A stretch of 64,000 nucleotides of DNA from an uncultured Prochlorococcus sp. (lineage in GTDB: Bacteria > Cyanobacteriota > Cyanobacteriia > PCC-6307 > Cyanobiaceae): positions 1 to 64,000 of the forward strand of contig CACJUL010000005.1 in the NCBI GenBank assembly GCA_902596585.1. Direction: 5' to 3'. Positions 1 through 10,021 of this stretch are shown piece by piece. A model generated the notes under the pieces. That model had not been told where the DNA came from. It saw nothing but the letters and a program-made list of their open reading frames with translations, and ran no database searches. Made by a program: the position numbers and the translations under genes. Each line of letters opens with the position of its first letter. Position 1 is the stretch's first letter.

Positions 1-336
1 GCCGAAGCAATAGATGCTGATTTTATAGGATTAGGAGTTAATGCACTAGATTATTCTGGTTATCCAGATTGCAGACCTGACTACATTAAAAAATTTCAAG
101 AATTAGCAGATTTAGCCAATAAAAGAGGAAGAGAAAACAACCCAATAAAACTTTGGACTCCACTATTAGATCTAAATAAAGAGGAAATTATTAAATTAGC
201 TTTTGATAATCATGTCCCTTTAGATAAAACATGGAGTTGTTATTCAGGAAATTTAGAACCATGCGGTAAGTGTGATAGCTGCAGAATTAGAAATGCTGCT
301 TATGAAAAATGGCTCAATAACAACAATAAAAAATGA
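1..336 (+). CDS. queC: 7-cyano-7-deazaguanine synthase, 3' part only
   Basis: The window opens inside this gene; the last 111 codons are visible in frame 1. QueC is an ATP-dependent enzyme that converts 7-carboxy-7-deazaguanine to preQ0 for queuosine in tRNA. The visible part has the family's [17 protein letters not shown]-like segment and the C-terminal zinc site, [15 protein letters not shown], with the expected Cys spacing. The stop codon overlaps the pabB start by four bases (ATGA), so the two are probably translationally coupled. queG, the last enzyme of the same pathway, lies about 41 kb away in this window. The N-terminal PP-loop half is outside the window. Confidence 0.9.
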   Translation, partial: AEAIDADFIGLGVNALDYSGYPDCRPDYIKKFQELADLANKRGRENNPIKLWTPLLDLNKEEIIKLAFDNHVPLDKTWSCYSGNLEPCGKCDSCRIRNAAYEKWLNNNNKK

Positions 337-1652
337 AAATAAAAAAAATAATTCTAGAAAAATGGATAGATCCAGCACTTATTACATATCATCTTGCAAA
401 AAAATTCGGAGATAAAGGATTAGCTTGGCTAGACAGTGATGGTAAAGAAAATGGGGAATGGTCAATAATAGGAATTAAACCTACAGAAATCATTCAATCA
501 AGAGATATCAATAACTTAGACAAAACTAATAATCCTTTTAACAGTTTAAAAAATATTGAAAAAGGATTTTGGATCGGATGGTTAAGCTATGAAGCTGGAG
601 TATACATAGAACCAAAAAACCCATGGCGACAATCTGATATGGCAACTTTATGGATTGCATCATATGATCCAATCATTAAATGTAATCTAATAAAAAAAGA
701 AATAATAATCGAAGGTACAAACTCATCTGAATTGATAAATTACAAAAAAATAATCAACAATATAAACACTATTGAAGAAGAAAATATTATTAAAACAAAT
801 TTGACTTTCAACTTTTCAAAAATTAATTTAGACGAAATGGCTGAAAAATTTCAGAAAAATATTATAAAATTAAAGAAATTAATTTCCATAGGAGATTTAT
901 TTCAAGCAAACCTCACAACTAAATGCGAAATTGAATCTTCCAAAAACTATAATCCTCTAGATATTTATTTAAAAATAAGAAGTAAATTAAGAGCTCCCTT
1001 TGGAGGAATAATAATAAATAATAAGGATGATTATAAAGAGGCGGTATTATCTACCTCACCAGAAAGATTTATAAAAATAGATAAAAAAAAATTAGTAGAA
1101 TCAAGACCTATCAAAGGAACTAGATCTAGAGATAAGGATTTAAATCAAGACGCACTTAATGCTATTGATTTAATAACGAACGAAAAAGATAGAGCCGAAA
1201 ATATTATGATTGTTGACCTAATAAGAAATGATTTAAGTAAAGTTTGCGAGACAGGAAGTATTCTGGTGCCAGAAATATTAAAACTTGAAAGTTTCTTAAA
1301 AGTTCATCATCTAACTTCAGTAATTAGAGGCAAATTAAAAAAAGACAAGAACTGGATCGATTTACTTAAAGCTTGTTGGCCTGGGGGCTCTATAACTGGA
1401 GCCCCTAAATTACGATCATGCCAGAGACTTTTTGAATTAGAAGAATGTGAACGCGGGCCATACTGTGGATCATTTTTAAAACTTGACTGGAATGGAGAGT
1501 TTGACAGCAATATACTAATAAGATCATTTTTAATTAAAGACAAAAAAATCAATATATATGCTGGTTGTGGAATAGTTATTGACTCAAACCCTGAAGAGGA
1601 AACTAATGAATTAAAGTGGAAACTTTTACCATTAATTGATTCACTAAAATGA
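333..1652 (+). CDS. pabB: Aminodeoxychorismate synthase component I
   Basis: Chorismate-binding enzyme of 439 aa that makes 4-amino-4-deoxychorismate for folate. The C-terminal two thirds carries the chorismate-binding signatures: [37 protein letters not shown] and [11 protein letters not shown]. The Lys in PIKGT is the residue known to distinguish aminodeoxychorismate synthase from anthranilate synthase TrpE, which has Ala there, so I call PabB rather than TrpE. No glutamine amidotransferase domain is fused; that subunit must be elsewhere. It overlaps queC upstream and pabC downstream by four bases each, and pabC is the next enzyme of the pathway. Confidence 0.9.
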   Translation: MKIKKIILEKWIDPALITYHLAKKFGDKGLAWLDSDGKENGEWSIIGIKPTEIIQSRDINNLDKTNNPFNSLKNIEKGFWIGWLSYEAGVYIEPKNPWRQSDMATLWIASYDPIIKCNLIKKEIIIEGTNSSELINYKKIINNINTIEEENIIKTNLTFNFSKINLDEMAEKFQKNIIKLKKLISIGDLFQANLTTKCEIESSKNYNPLDIYLKIRSKLRAPFGGIIINNKDDYKEAVLSTSPERFIKIDKKKLVESRPIKGTRSRDKDLNQDALNAIDLITNEKDRAENIMIVDLIRNDLSKVCETGSILVPEILKLESFLKVHHLTSVIRGKLKKDKNWIDLLKACWPGGSITGAPKLRSCQRLFELEECERGPYCGSFLKLDWNGEFDSNILIRSFLIKDKKINIYAGCGIVIDSNPEEETNELKWKLLPLIDSLK

Positions 1653-2476
1653 TTGAAACATTAGGCTGGCACAGGAATCAATGGCTAGATATTGATAGAA
1701 TATTTATTGCTGCTAATAATAGAGGATTAAAATTTGCTGATGGTATATTTGAGACCATTTTGATAAAGGAAAACAAACCTATTCTTTTTGATGAACACTT
1801 TAAAAGGTTAGAAAAAAGTAGCAAAATTTTAAATATTAATCTCAAAATAAATAAATTAGCTTTGAGACAACTTATTCAAGATGGAATTAGAAGGTTATCG
1901 CTTAAGACTGATCAATTTGCTTCAGTAAGAATAAACTATAGTCGAGGAACTAATGAAGGTCGAACACTAACAATTGATAGCACTTTAGAGACAAAAGATT
2001 TAGATAATTTATGGCTTGAGTTCTATAAAATCAAACCAAATTTTAATCCGATAAGCGTTTTTATTAGTCAAACGGAAAAAATAAATGAATTTAGTCTTAT
2101 AAGTAAATGCAAAACATTTTCGTATAATCAGGCAATACAAGTTTTGACAGAAGCTAATGAAAAATCATTTAATGACTCTATCCTATTAAATACGTCAGGT
2201 GAACTTAGTTGCGGCAGTACATTTAATCTGCTAATTAAAAGAAATAATCAATGGATAACTCCTAGAAAAGAGAGCGGCTGTTTAGAGGGGATTATGGTTT
2301 CTCAAGCTTTAAAATTGAAAATTGTAAAAGAAGAATTAATTCCTCCAGAATTTCAAAATGATGACATAATAGTTGCAATTAATAGCTTATCTTGTAGACA
2401 AATTTATCAAGTTAATGATTTAAAGCTTAAACCTAAATTCGATCCAATTTACTTTTGGGATTTATTATATAATTGA
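1649..2476 (+). CDS. pabC: Aminodeoxychorismate lyase (class IV aminotransferase fold)
   Basis: PLP enzyme of 275 aa that releases pyruvate from aminodeoxychorismate to give p-aminobenzoate. The N-terminal pattern NRGLKFADGIFETI and a Lys near residue 155 (SKCKTFSYNQA) fit the class IV fold and its Schiff-base lysine. Branched-chain or D-amino-acid aminotransferases share this fold, but the ATGA overlap with pabB strongly favours the lyase. Its 3' end overlaps the convergent cobA gene by 28 bp. Confidence 0.85.
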   Translation: MIETLGWHRNQWLDIDRIFIAANNRGLKFADGIFETILIKENKPILFDEHFKRLEKSSKILNINLKINKLALRQLIQDGIRRLSLKTDQFASVRINYSRGTNEGRTLTIDSTLETKDLDNLWLEFYKIKPNFNPISVFISQTEKINEFSLISKCKTFSYNQAIQVLTEANEKSFNDSILLNTSGELSCGSTFNLLIKRNNQWITPRKESGCLEGIMVSQALKLKIVKEELIPPEFQNDDIIVAINSLSCRQIYQVNDLKLKPKFDPIYFWDLLYN

Positions 2477-3264
2477 ACTTTATTAATATCTGGTAAATAT
2501 ACATCAGATACTTTAGTTATATTGTTATTAACCTTAAATTCAACAATTTTTCCAATAATGATAATAGATGGAGCTAAAAATTCTTTATCTTTGATTTTAT
2601 CTGGAAGATTATCTAATTTCTCTATAAAACATTTTTGATTTTTCAAAGTAGCTTCTTGGATTACAGCGCATTTTGTATCCTTACATAAGCCGCCTAAAAT
2701 TAATTCCTCTACAATAAATTCAATATTTTTTATACCCATAAAAATAACTAAGCTATCTGAAGATTTTGCTAAATCTCTCCAATTGACGCTCTTTTTATAC
2801 TTATCAACATGCTCATGCCCAGTTACGAAAGTTACAGAACTCGCAGCATCTCTATGAGTAAGTGGAATACCAAAATATGTGGGAGCAGCTATACCAGAAG
2901 TAATCCCAGGCACTATTTCAACTGATACGCCATTTTTTTCTAAAAAAGATACTTCTTCACCACCCCTTGAAAAAACGAACGGATCTCCCCCTTTGAGCCT
3001 CACAACATTTTTACCTTCTTTGGCCAATTTCAAAATAAGATCATTTGTTTCAACCTGAGGTACAGAACACTTCCCAGCTCTTTTACCGACATGATAAATT
3101 TCTGTATTTTTTCTTGTTTCTTTTGTTATTTCATCTGGGATTAATGCATCATGAACCAATGCATCACAATTTTTTATTAAACGCAAAGCTTTTAGAGTTA
3201 AAAGTTCAGGATCACCAGGACCTGCTCCTACTAAATAAACAATACCGGGCACATTAATCTCCAT
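2449..3264 (-). CDS. cobA: Uroporphyrinogen-III C-methyltransferase
   Basis: SAM-dependent enzyme that methylates uroporphyrinogen III at C2 and C7 to precorrin-2, the branch point to siroheme and cobalamin. Family motifs are clear: YLVGAGPGDPELLTLKAL at the N-terminus, VVRLKGGDPFVFSRGGEE, VPGITSGIAAP and PLTHRDAASSVTFVTGH. The ORF track begins at a TTG; I prefer the ATG two codons later (3264), giving 271 aa. It is a stand-alone methyltransferase without a CysG dehydrogenase/chelatase part. It is divergent from the MFS gene with only about 30 bp between starts, so their promoters must lie close together or overlap. Confidence 0.92.
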   Translation of the reverse strand: MEINVPGIVYLVGAGPGDPELLTLKALRLIKNCDALVHDALIPDEITKETRKNTEIYHVGKRAGKCSVPQVETNDLILKLAKEGKNVVRLKGGDPFVFSRGGEEVSFLEKNGVSVEIVPGITSGIAAPTYFGIPLTHRDAASSVTFVTGHEHVDKYKKSVNWRDLAKSSDSLVIFMGIKNIEFIVEELILGGLCKDTKCAVIQEATLKNQKCFIEKLDNLPDKIKDKEFLAPSIIIIGKIVEFKVNNNITKVSDVYLPDINKVQLYNKSQK

Positions 3265-3294
3265 TAACAAGTATGGTAATAGAAGTTAATTGGA

Positions 3295-4593
3295 ATGAAG
3301 GTAAATATTGTGAAAGAAAATTTATTGACATCAAATAAAAAATTTACTCTCCTTAGTGCTTTTGTCACTCTTCTAAATGATCGATTAAGTGAAAGTATCC
3401 TTTTACCTATTTTACCCTCTTTTGTTTTACTCTTTGACTCTAAAGCCAGTACATATGGATTATTATCATGTACTTACCAATTAGCTCAATTTACAGCTTC
3501 TCCTTTTATTGGAGTTATGAGTGATAGATACGGCAGAAGACCTGTGACTCTTTTTTGTATTTCTGGCTCAATAATAGGAATTTCAATTTTATCTTTTACT
3601 GTTCTTTTTAATTGGTCAAATTCTATCGCAGCTGTTCCTTTATTTTTATTATTTTTAGCAAGATTAATTGACGGTTTAAGTGGTGGCACGGCAGCAACAG
3701 CAACAACAATTCTTGCAGACATTTCAAGCCCTGAAAAAAGAGCAAAAACTTTTGGACTAATTGGGGTAGCCTTTGGTTTAAGTTTTTTCTTAGGAAATAT
3801 ATTCGTTGTAATTTTTGCAAAAAGTACAAATAATAATTTTATTATTCCAGTTTTGATAGCTTCAATAATTCCAATCATAAACTTTCTCTTAGTATTCTTC
3901 TACTTACCAGAAACAAGGCCCAACAATACCTCAAATAAATTAAAAACAATTCTTAAAAACCCTTTCAAACAACTATTTATAGTATTCAAAGAAGAAAAAA
4001 TTAGAAAATTGTCCTTAGCATTTTTTATTTACTTTATTGCTTTTACTGGATTGACAAATATCCTAATATTTTTTCTTCAAGAATCTTTAAACTGGACCAC
4101 CAAAGCATCAAGCGGAACTTTAGTGGTAGTAGGCATTATTGCAATAATTGTTCAAGGAGGGCTTATTGGGCCTCTCGTAAAGAAATTTGGCGAAATGAGG
4201 TTGACCCTCATTGGATCAGGATTCATTCTTGTAGCATGCTCATTCTTAATAACGGCCCCTAATGAAAATGCCACAATTAATATTTATACAGCTGTATCAT
4301 TCTTGGCAGTTGGAGCCGGTTTAATTACCCCTACATTAAGAGCACTAATATCAAAAAAGTTAGCAGTCGATAAACAAGGATCTATTCTAAGTAATCTTCA
4401 AGGTCTACAGAGCCTTGGTGGTGTTTTAGGAATAGCGATGGCTGGGAGAGTTTATGATGGTTTTGGTCCTAAATCACCTTTTATTGCTGGTTCCATTATC
4501 TTAATTTTCATGATATACCTTATTGCAGAGGGTAAAACAAATAATTTTATTTATGATCAAAATCAAAAGCATTTAAATGAAAAAACAAGCTGA
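3295..4593 (+). CDS. Major facilitator superfamily efflux transporter (TetA-like)
   Basis: Membrane protein of 432 aa with about 12 predicted hydrophobic segments. The loop after the second segment holds an MFS motif A, GVMSDRYGRRPV, and the fifth segment region has GVAFGLSFFLG, as in drug:H+ antiporters of the TetA/DHA1 group. The substrate cannot be read from sequence. Its last 17 bases overlap the ppk start, so ppk is probably cotranscribed. Whether it exports a toxic compound or carries another small molecule is open. Confidence 0.8.
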   Translation: MKVNIVKENLLTSNKKFTLLSAFVTLLNDRLSESILLPILPSFVLLFDSKASTYGLLSCTYQLAQFTASPFIGVMSDRYGRRPVTLFCISGSIIGISILSFTVLFNWSNSIAAVPLFLLFLARLIDGLSGGTAATATTILADISSPEKRAKTFGLIGVAFGLSFFLGNIFVVIFAKSTNNNFIIPVLIASIIPIINFLLVFFYLPETRPNNTSNKLKTILKNPFKQLFIVFKEEKIRKLSLAFFIYFIAFTGLTNILIFFLQESLNWTTKASSGTLVVVGIIAIIVQGGLIGPLVKKFGEMRLTLIGSGFILVACSFLITAPNENATINIYTAVSFLAVGAGLITPTLRALISKKLAVDKQGSILSNLQGLQSLGGVLGIAMAGRVYDGFGPKSPFIAGSIILIFMIYLIAEGKTNNFIYDQNQKHLNEKTS

Positions 4594-6655
4594 TAATTTT
4601 ATTAATAGGGAATTAAGTTGGATTGAATTCAATAAGAGGGTACTCCTAACTGGGATGGGAAAAGAATATAAAATTCTTGATAAAGTAAAATTTTTCTCAA
4701 TCTTTAGCAATAATCTTGATGAATTTTTTATGGTTAGAGTGGCTTCTTTAAAGGCTCAAGTTGAAGCAGGCATAACTAAAAAAAGTATTGATGGACTTAC
4801 ACCTAAAGAGCAATTAAGACAGATCAATAGGGAAGTAAAAAGTTTAACGACTCTTCAAGAAAACTTTGTAAATAATGAATTAAATAATGAACTTAAAAAA
4901 CAAGGTATATTTTTAAAAAAATATGAGGATCTTAGTGAGAATGAAAAAAATTGGTGTAATAACTTCTTTACTTCATCTATTTTTCCCTTATTAACGCCAT
5001 TAGTTGTTGATCCAGCACATCCATTTCCATTTATAAGTAATTTAAGTCTGAACTTAGCAGCTCTAATAAAAGATGGAGAGGATTCTAAAAATCAGTTTGT
5101 CAGAATCAAAATACCAACAAAAAATATAAATCGTTTTATACAAATTCCTAATGAAATTATTGGTAGTAATAATGAAAGTACCCACTTATTCGTAAGTGTA
5201 GAAGATTTGATTGGCAATAATATTGATGCGTTATTTAACGGAATGGAATGTATTAATTACTCTTTTTTTAGAGTAACAAGAGATGCAGATTTAGAATTAA
5301 AAGAACTTGAAGCTGATGATCTTCTCTTAGCAGTTGAACAAAGTTTGCAGAAGAGAAGATTAGGTGGAGACGTAGTTAGATTAGAAGTAGAATCTGATAT
5401 CCCAAATAATATCTTAAAATTACTTATTGAAAGTATTTCAATACAAGAGGAATATATATACTTTTGCAAAAGTTTTTTAGGCCTTGACGATTTAAGTCAA
5501 CTTACAAAAATCAATAGAGATGATTTAAAAGAAAATCTATTAATTGGTAAAACTCATCCACAATTACAAAATTTAGATTCACCTTCAGAACTTAATGTGA
5601 ATTCTATCTTCACGATACTTAGAAAAAAAGATATTCTTCTGCATCATCCATATGACTTATTTAAAACTTCAGTTGAGGAATTCATAAATAGTGCTGCTGA
5701 TGATCCACTTGTCATGGCCATAAAAATAACTTTATATAGAGTTTCAAAAGATTCGCCAATTATCGCAGCTTTAATGAGAGCTGCAGAAAATGGCAAAGAG
5801 GTAATGACTCTTGTTGAACTAAAAGCAAGATTTGATGAAGATAATAATATTCAATGGGCAAAACAACTTGAACAAGCTGGAGTACATGTTGTATACGGCA
5901 TTATAGGATTTAAAACACATACAAAAATAGCTTTAATTGTCCGAAAAGAAAAAGGTAGTTTAAGAAATTATTTTCATATTGGAACAGGTAACTATAATTC
6001 CAATACTTCAAGGTTTTATACAGATTTAGGATTACTTTCCACAGGCCCAGAAATTGCATCTGATTTACTTGAATTATTTAATTACTTATCAGGTTTTTCT
6101 AAACAAAAATCTTATCAAAAATTGTTGGTATCTCCCTCATCCTTAAGAGAGAGATTTATTTTTCTCATAAACAGAGAAATTAAACATGCAAAAGAAGGTA
6201 AAAAAGCTGAGATAATTGCAAAAATGAATTCTTTAGTAGACCCAGAAATTATTCAACTACTTTATTTAGCTTCTCAAACAGGTGTAAAAATTAGTCTGAT
6301 TATCAGAGGTATATGTTGCTTGTATCCACAAAGAAAAAATTTAAGCAAAAATATTACGGTAATAAGTATTATTGGACATTTTCTTGAACATTCAAGAATC
6401 TTTTGGTTTTGTAATAACGATGAAAATGATGTTTTTATTGGCAGTTCGGATTGGATGAAAAGAAATCTTGATAGAAGGATTGAAGCTGTTACGCCAATAG
6501 AAAATTCACAATTAAAATCACAAATATACTCACTTTTGCAAACATACCTCAAAGATAATTATTTTTCTTGGATCATGAAAGAGGATGGCTCTTACGAGAA
6601 GTATGAGGTTAAATCAACTGTTAATCAATCACAGATGGACCTAATAAATAAATGA
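4577..6655 (+). CDS. ppk: Polyphosphate kinase 1
   Basis: Full-length PPK1 of 692 aa that reversibly polymerises the terminal phosphate of ATP into polyphosphate. The N-terminal domain opens with the typical FINRELSWIEFNKRVL; the middle has DPAHPFPFISNLSLNL. The catalytic C-terminal domains carry the HxK motif with the histidine that is phosphorylated in the family (FKTHTKIALIV) and the second active-site motif FHIGTGNYNSNTSRFYTD. It overlaps the MFS gene upstream by 17 bp. A 200-bp AT-rich gap follows before the sigma factor gene. Confidence 0.95.
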   Translation: MKKQADNFINRELSWIEFNKRVLLTGMGKEYKILDKVKFFSIFSNNLDEFFMVRVASLKAQVEAGITKKSIDGLTPKEQLRQINREVKSLTTLQENFVNNELNNELKKQGIFLKKYEDLSENEKNWCNNFFTSSIFPLLTPLVVDPAHPFPFISNLSLNLAALIKDGEDSKNQFVRIKIPTKNINRFIQIPNEIIGSNNESTHLFVSVEDLIGNNIDALFNGMECINYSFFRVTRDADLELKELEADDLLLAVEQSLQKRRLGGDVVRLEVESDIPNNILKLLIESISIQEEYIYFCKSFLGLDDLSQLTKINRDDLKENLLIGKTHPQLQNLDSPSELNVNSIFTILRKKDILLHHPYDLFKTSVEEFINSAADDPLVMAIKITLYRVSKDSPIIAALMRAAENGKEVMTLVELKARFDEDNNIQWAKQLEQAGVHVVYGIIGFKTHTKIALIVRKEKGSLRNYFHIGTGNYNSNTSRFYTDLGLLSTGPEIASDLLELFNYLSGFSKQKSYQKLLVSPSSLRERFIFLINREIKHAKEGKKAEIIAKMNSLVDPEIIQLLYLASQTGVKISLIIRGICCLYPQRKNLSKNITVISIIGHFLEHSRIFWFCNNDENDVFIGSSDWMKRNLDRRIEAVTPIENSQLKSQIYSLLQTYLKDNYFSWIMKEDGSYEKYEVKSTVNQSQMDLINK

Positions 6656-6850
6656 AAATAATATTGATTTTTATAACATTTAAAAAAATTACTTAACATT
6701 TTAAAAAATTTTTATTTTTATAAAAACCTAATTATATCAACTGATCTGAAGAAATTTAAAAAAAAAAAGATTTTTTTGTCTTTAAAGTTTCAAAGTAAAA
6801 GTAGTTTTTATTTCAATTTCAGTGCTAGTTTTTTAAAAAATCCATTATTT

Positions 6851-6856
6851 AGGAGG
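6851..6856 (+). promoter_or_regulatory. Strong Shine-Dalgarno sequence of the sigma factor gene
   Basis: A perfect AGGAGG lies 8 nt before the ATG at 6865. Most genes in this window have weak or no such site, so this one stands out. It also decides the start: the GTG at 6862, used by the ORF track, would be only 5 nt away. Confidence 0.75.
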
Positions 6857-6864
6857 CCAGGGTG

Positions 6865-8217
6865 ATGGGGATCCCTCTGGAATCTGCAAAGAGCTCTTCA
6901 ACTAATATTGATGAGCCTAGATTACCAAACACCGCGGGTAAATCTCGCGAAGCAAAACCAGATTTAACAAAATCTTTCAAGAGTTCTTCAAAAAATTTAG
7001 AAGGACCTAAGTTACCTAATGCAGGGCTTGAATCAAAGGGTAAAAAATCCCGATCAATTTCAAAACCAAACCAAAAAAGATCAACAAGATTCGTAACTGA
7101 TTCTATTGGTTATTACCTATCCAGTATTGGAAGAGTTCCATTATTAACTGGAGAGGATGAAATTGATTTAGCCAAAAAAGTTCAAACATTAAAAACACTT
7201 GTAAAATCTTTTACTGAAAACAATGAACTTTCTGAAGCATTAGCTTTTAAAAGTGATTTTAATTTCAAAGAAAAAAAATCAAAAAATATTTTAGAAAATA
7301 TAAGTGATATAAATTTAGTAGAAGAAACTAATCCCAAAAAGACTTTTAAACATGATTTGGAGGAAAGTATTTATGGAGGAAAAGAAAACTTTAGTAAAAT
7401 AGAGAATCAATCAAAAAATAGTTTTGCAAAATTAATTGCTTGCCTCGAAATATATTTAAAAAATTCTAAAAAACATGATGAATGGAAACAATTAAAAAGA
7501 GGTTTAAGAGCTAGAGATAAAATGATGGAAGCTAATCTGAGATTAGTTGTATCAGTTGCAAAAAAATATCAAAACCAAGGCTTAGAATTATTAGATTTAA
7601 TACAAGAAGGAACAATTGGATTGGAAAGAGCAGTAGATAAGTTTGATCCAAAAATGGGCTATAAATTTTCCACTTACGCATATTGGTGGATTAGACAAGG
7701 AATGACACGAGCTATAGACAATAGTGCTAGAACAATTAGATTGCCAATCCACATTAGTGAAAAACTATCAAAAATGAGAAGAGTTTCAAGAGACTTATCT
7801 CATAAACTAGGAAGACAACCAAGCAGGCTAGAAATGGCAACAGCTATGGGAATTGAACAAAAAGATTTAGAAGACTTAATTTCTCAAAGTGCTCCTTGCG
7901 CATCCCTTGATGCCCACGCAAGAGGAGAGGAAGATAGAAGCACTCTTGGAGAACTTATTCCTGATCCTAATAGCGAAGATCCTATGGAAGGAATGGATCG
8001 ATCTATTCTTACAGAACATTTAGGTGCTTGGCTTTCTCAATTAAATGAAAGAGAACAAGAAATTATGAAAAAAAGATTTGGCTTAGATGGGACAGAAGAA
8101 TCGACTCTTGCAGCTATAGGACAAGATATTGGAGTGTCTAGGGAAAGAGTAAGGCAATTAGAAGCAAAAGCATTAAAAAGATTGAGGATGATGTCAAATT
8201 ACGATAAAGCAGCATAA
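6865..8217 (+). CDS. Group 2 sigma-70 family RNA polymerase sigma factor
   Basis: Non-extracytoplasmic sigma-70 factor of 450 aa. Region 1.2 is near residues 79-110 (DSIGYYLSSIGRVPLL), region 2 has EANLRLVVSVAKKYQ, LIQEGTIGLERAVDKFDP and YKFSTYAYWWIRQGMTRAI, and region 4.2 ends with GVSRERVRQLEAKALKRLR. The first 75 or so residues are Ser/Lys/Pro-rich with a repeated PxLPN pattern, and a Lys/Glu/Asn-rich stretch (about residues 115-200) separates region 1.2 from 2.1. From these divergences I think it is an alternative group 2 factor rather than the main one, but sequence alone does not settle this. A strong AGGAGG site precedes it, and the phytol-kinase-like gene follows after 5 bp. Confidence 0.88.
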   Translation: MGIPLESAKSSSTNIDEPRLPNTAGKSREAKPDLTKSFKSSSKNLEGPKLPNAGLESKGKKSRSISKPNQKRSTRFVTDSIGYYLSSIGRVPLLTGEDEIDLAKKVQTLKTLVKSFTENNELSEALAFKSDFNFKEKKSKNILENISDINLVEETNPKKTFKHDLEESIYGGKENFSKIENQSKNSFAKLIACLEIYLKNSKKHDEWKQLKRGLRARDKMMEANLRLVVSVAKKYQNQGLELLDLIQEGTIGLERAVDKFDPKMGYKFSTYAYWWIRQGMTRAIDNSARTIRLPIHISEKLSKMRRVSRDLSHKLGRQPSRLEMATAMGIEQKDLEDLISQSAPCASLDAHARGEEDRSTLGELIPDPNSEDPMEGMDRSILTEHLGAWLSQLNEREQEIMKKRFGLDGTEESTLAAIGQDIGVSRERVRQLEAKALKRLRMMSNYDKAA

Positions 8218-8222
8218 TTAAA

Positions 8223-8867
8223 TTGTTAAAAATTGCCTTAATTTGTATTTATATATTTTCAATATTTTTATTATCGTGGATCTTTCAAAAATATAGGCCG
8301 AATAATAATGAACTAAAAAGGAAAATAATACATATTGGAATTGGCCCTTTAATACCAATTGCAAAATTTCTAGAAATTGATCAGAATTCAGCTCTTTTTT
8401 TTACGGGAATTATTTCATTACTAGTTCTCATAAATTATATTTTCAAAATAATTCCAACAATTGAAGATGTCGAAAGAAAAAGTTATGGAACATTACTTTA
8501 TTGTCTAAGTTTATTTATTTTAATTTCTCATTTCTGGGATAAAGATCCATATTCGTTAATTACTGGATTTTTTATAATGGCTTTCGGAGATGGATTAGCT
8601 GGATTAGTAGGCAAAACATTTAACTCAAAAAGTTGGTTTTTTCTTAAACAAAAAAAATCTTTAATTGGAACTCTAACAATGTTTTTAACAAGCTTGATAA
8701 TAGTTTCTTCGATAGGATACGCCCAACAAAATAGTCTGAATTTAAACTATTTTACGATTGCTTTTATTGCAACCTTACTTGAACAAATAAGTTTTTTAGG
8801 GATAGATAACTTTATTGTCCCAATCTTGTCGGCACTAAGTTTTAATTTTTTTATAACTAATTTATAG
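8223..8867 (+). CDS. Phytol kinase-like / dolichol kinase family membrane protein
   Basis: Integral membrane protein of 214 aa with about six hydrophobic segments. It has the early RKIIHIGIG signature and the GDGLAGLVGKTF and KSLIGTL motifs found in CTP-dependent polyprenol/phytol kinases (VTE5/SEC59 family). In phototrophs these enzymes recycle phytol from chlorophyll breakdown into phytyl phosphate for tocopherol or chlorophyll. The start is TTG, 5 bp after the sigma factor stop. The 3' end overlaps the convergent DAHP synthase gene by 11 bp. The exact substrate is inferred. Confidence 0.75.
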   Translation: MLKIALICIYIFSIFLLSWIFQKYRPNNNELKRKIIHIGIGPLIPIAKFLEIDQNSALFFTGIISLLVLINYIFKIIPTIEDVERKSYGTLLYCLSLFILISHFWDKDPYSLITGFFIMAFGDGLAGLVGKTFNSKSWFFLKQKKSLIGTLTMFLTSLIIVSSIGYAQQNSLNLNYFTIAFIATLLEQISFLGIDNFIVPILSALSFNFFITNL

Positions 8868-9921
8868 AATTATATAAAATAGCAAGTAATCCTTTTGTTG
8901 TTTCTATATCTATACATGCATCTGTAATGCTTCTGCCAAACTCAAGGTCCTCTTTGTTTAAAAGTTTTTGATTTCCTTCCTTTAAATGACTTTCAAGCAT
9001 CACTCCTAAAATATTTTTTTCACCATTACTGATTTGTAAAGCAACATTCTTTAGCACTTCAGACTGTTTTCGGAAGTCTTTGTTGGAATTTCCATGACTA
9101 CAATCAATCATGATTTTATGAGGAAGATTACATTGTTTTAATTCGGATGAAATTCTTTGAACATGTTGACTTTCAAAATTTGGGCCAGTTGAGCCGCCTC
9201 TTAAAACTATATGGCCATCTGGATTACCTGTAGTGTTAACAATTGAAGCCATTCCATTGTTATTAACACCTAAGAAATGATGAGATTTAGAAGCTGACTG
9301 CATCGCGTTTATTGCAGTAGTAAAGGAACCGTCCGTTCCATTTTTAAAGCCAATAGGCATTGATAATCCTGATGCCATTTCCCTATGAGTTTGACTTTCA
9401 GTGGTTCTCGCACCTATAGCAGTCCAACTTATCAAATCGGCAATATATTGAGGAACTATTGGATCTAGTAATTCTGTAGCACAAGGTATTCCACTAGAAG
9501 CCAGGTATGAAAGCAAACTTCTTGCCCTTCTTAAACCAGTATTAATATCATAAGAATCATCTAAATGAGGATCATTTATTAGTCCCTTCCAACCAATAGT
9601 CGTTCTTGGCTTCTCAAAATATACTCTCATAATTATTTCTAATTTATCTTTATAAATTTCTCGAAAGTTTTTAATATATTTTGAATATTCCTTTGCCGCA
9701 TCTAAATCATGAATTGAGCAGGGACCAACAATGACTAAAACCTTCTGGTTATTATGATGCAAAATATTTTGTATCGATCTTCTTGTTTTAGATACTGTAT
9801 TAGCAGAGGTGTGATCTAAAGGTATATCATTATGTAATCTGCTTGGAGGAATTAATGGACGTGTTTCAACAACATGTAAATCTGATGTCTTTTCTAAAGC
9901 TGAATTATTTGATGATGTCAT
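8857..9921 (-). CDS. 3-deoxy-7-phosphoheptulonate synthase, class I
   Basis: Enzyme of 354 aa that condenses phosphoenolpyruvate and erythrose 4-phosphate, the entry to the shikimate pathway. It follows the AroF/G/H pattern: LVIVGPCSIHD, RVYFEKPRTTIGWKGLINDP, CATELLDPIVPQY, ISWTAIGARTTESQTHREMASG and IMIDCSHGNSNKD. This is the microbial type I-alpha family, which is usually controlled by aromatic amino acids; the effector cannot be read here, so I leave the aroF/G/H letter open. It is divergent from acnB across about 100 bp. aroE, a later step of the pathway, is 8 kb to the right. Confidence 0.93.
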   Translation of the reverse strand: MTSSNNSALEKTSDLHVVETRPLIPPSRLHNDIPLDHTSANTVSKTRRSIQNILHHNNQKVLVIVGPCSIHDLDAAKEYSKYIKNFREIYKDKLEIIMRVYFEKPRTTIGWKGLINDPHLDDSYDINTGLRRARSLLSYLASSGIPCATELLDPIVPQYIADLISWTAIGARTTESQTHREMASGLSMPIGFKNGTDGSFTTAINAMQSASKSHHFLGVNNNGMASIVNTTGNPDGHIVLRGGSTGPNFESQHVQRISSELKQCNLPHKIMIDCSHGNSNKDFRKQSEVLKNVALQISNGEKNILGVMLESHLKEGNQKLLNKEDLEFGRSITDACIDIETTKGLLAILYNSIN

Positions 9922-10021
9922 CGTTGATTAATTAAGAAGTTTGAATATTTAAAAAAGCATTTATGAATACTCTCCTTTTCAATATTAAAAATAACAATAG
10001 ATTAGGCATTAAACCTTACTA

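Noticed and set aside
6656-6850. A- and T-runs before the sigma factor gene as a terminator or RNA gene
   Set aside because: Only A/T pairing is possible and no stable stem or conserved RNA motif is seen.
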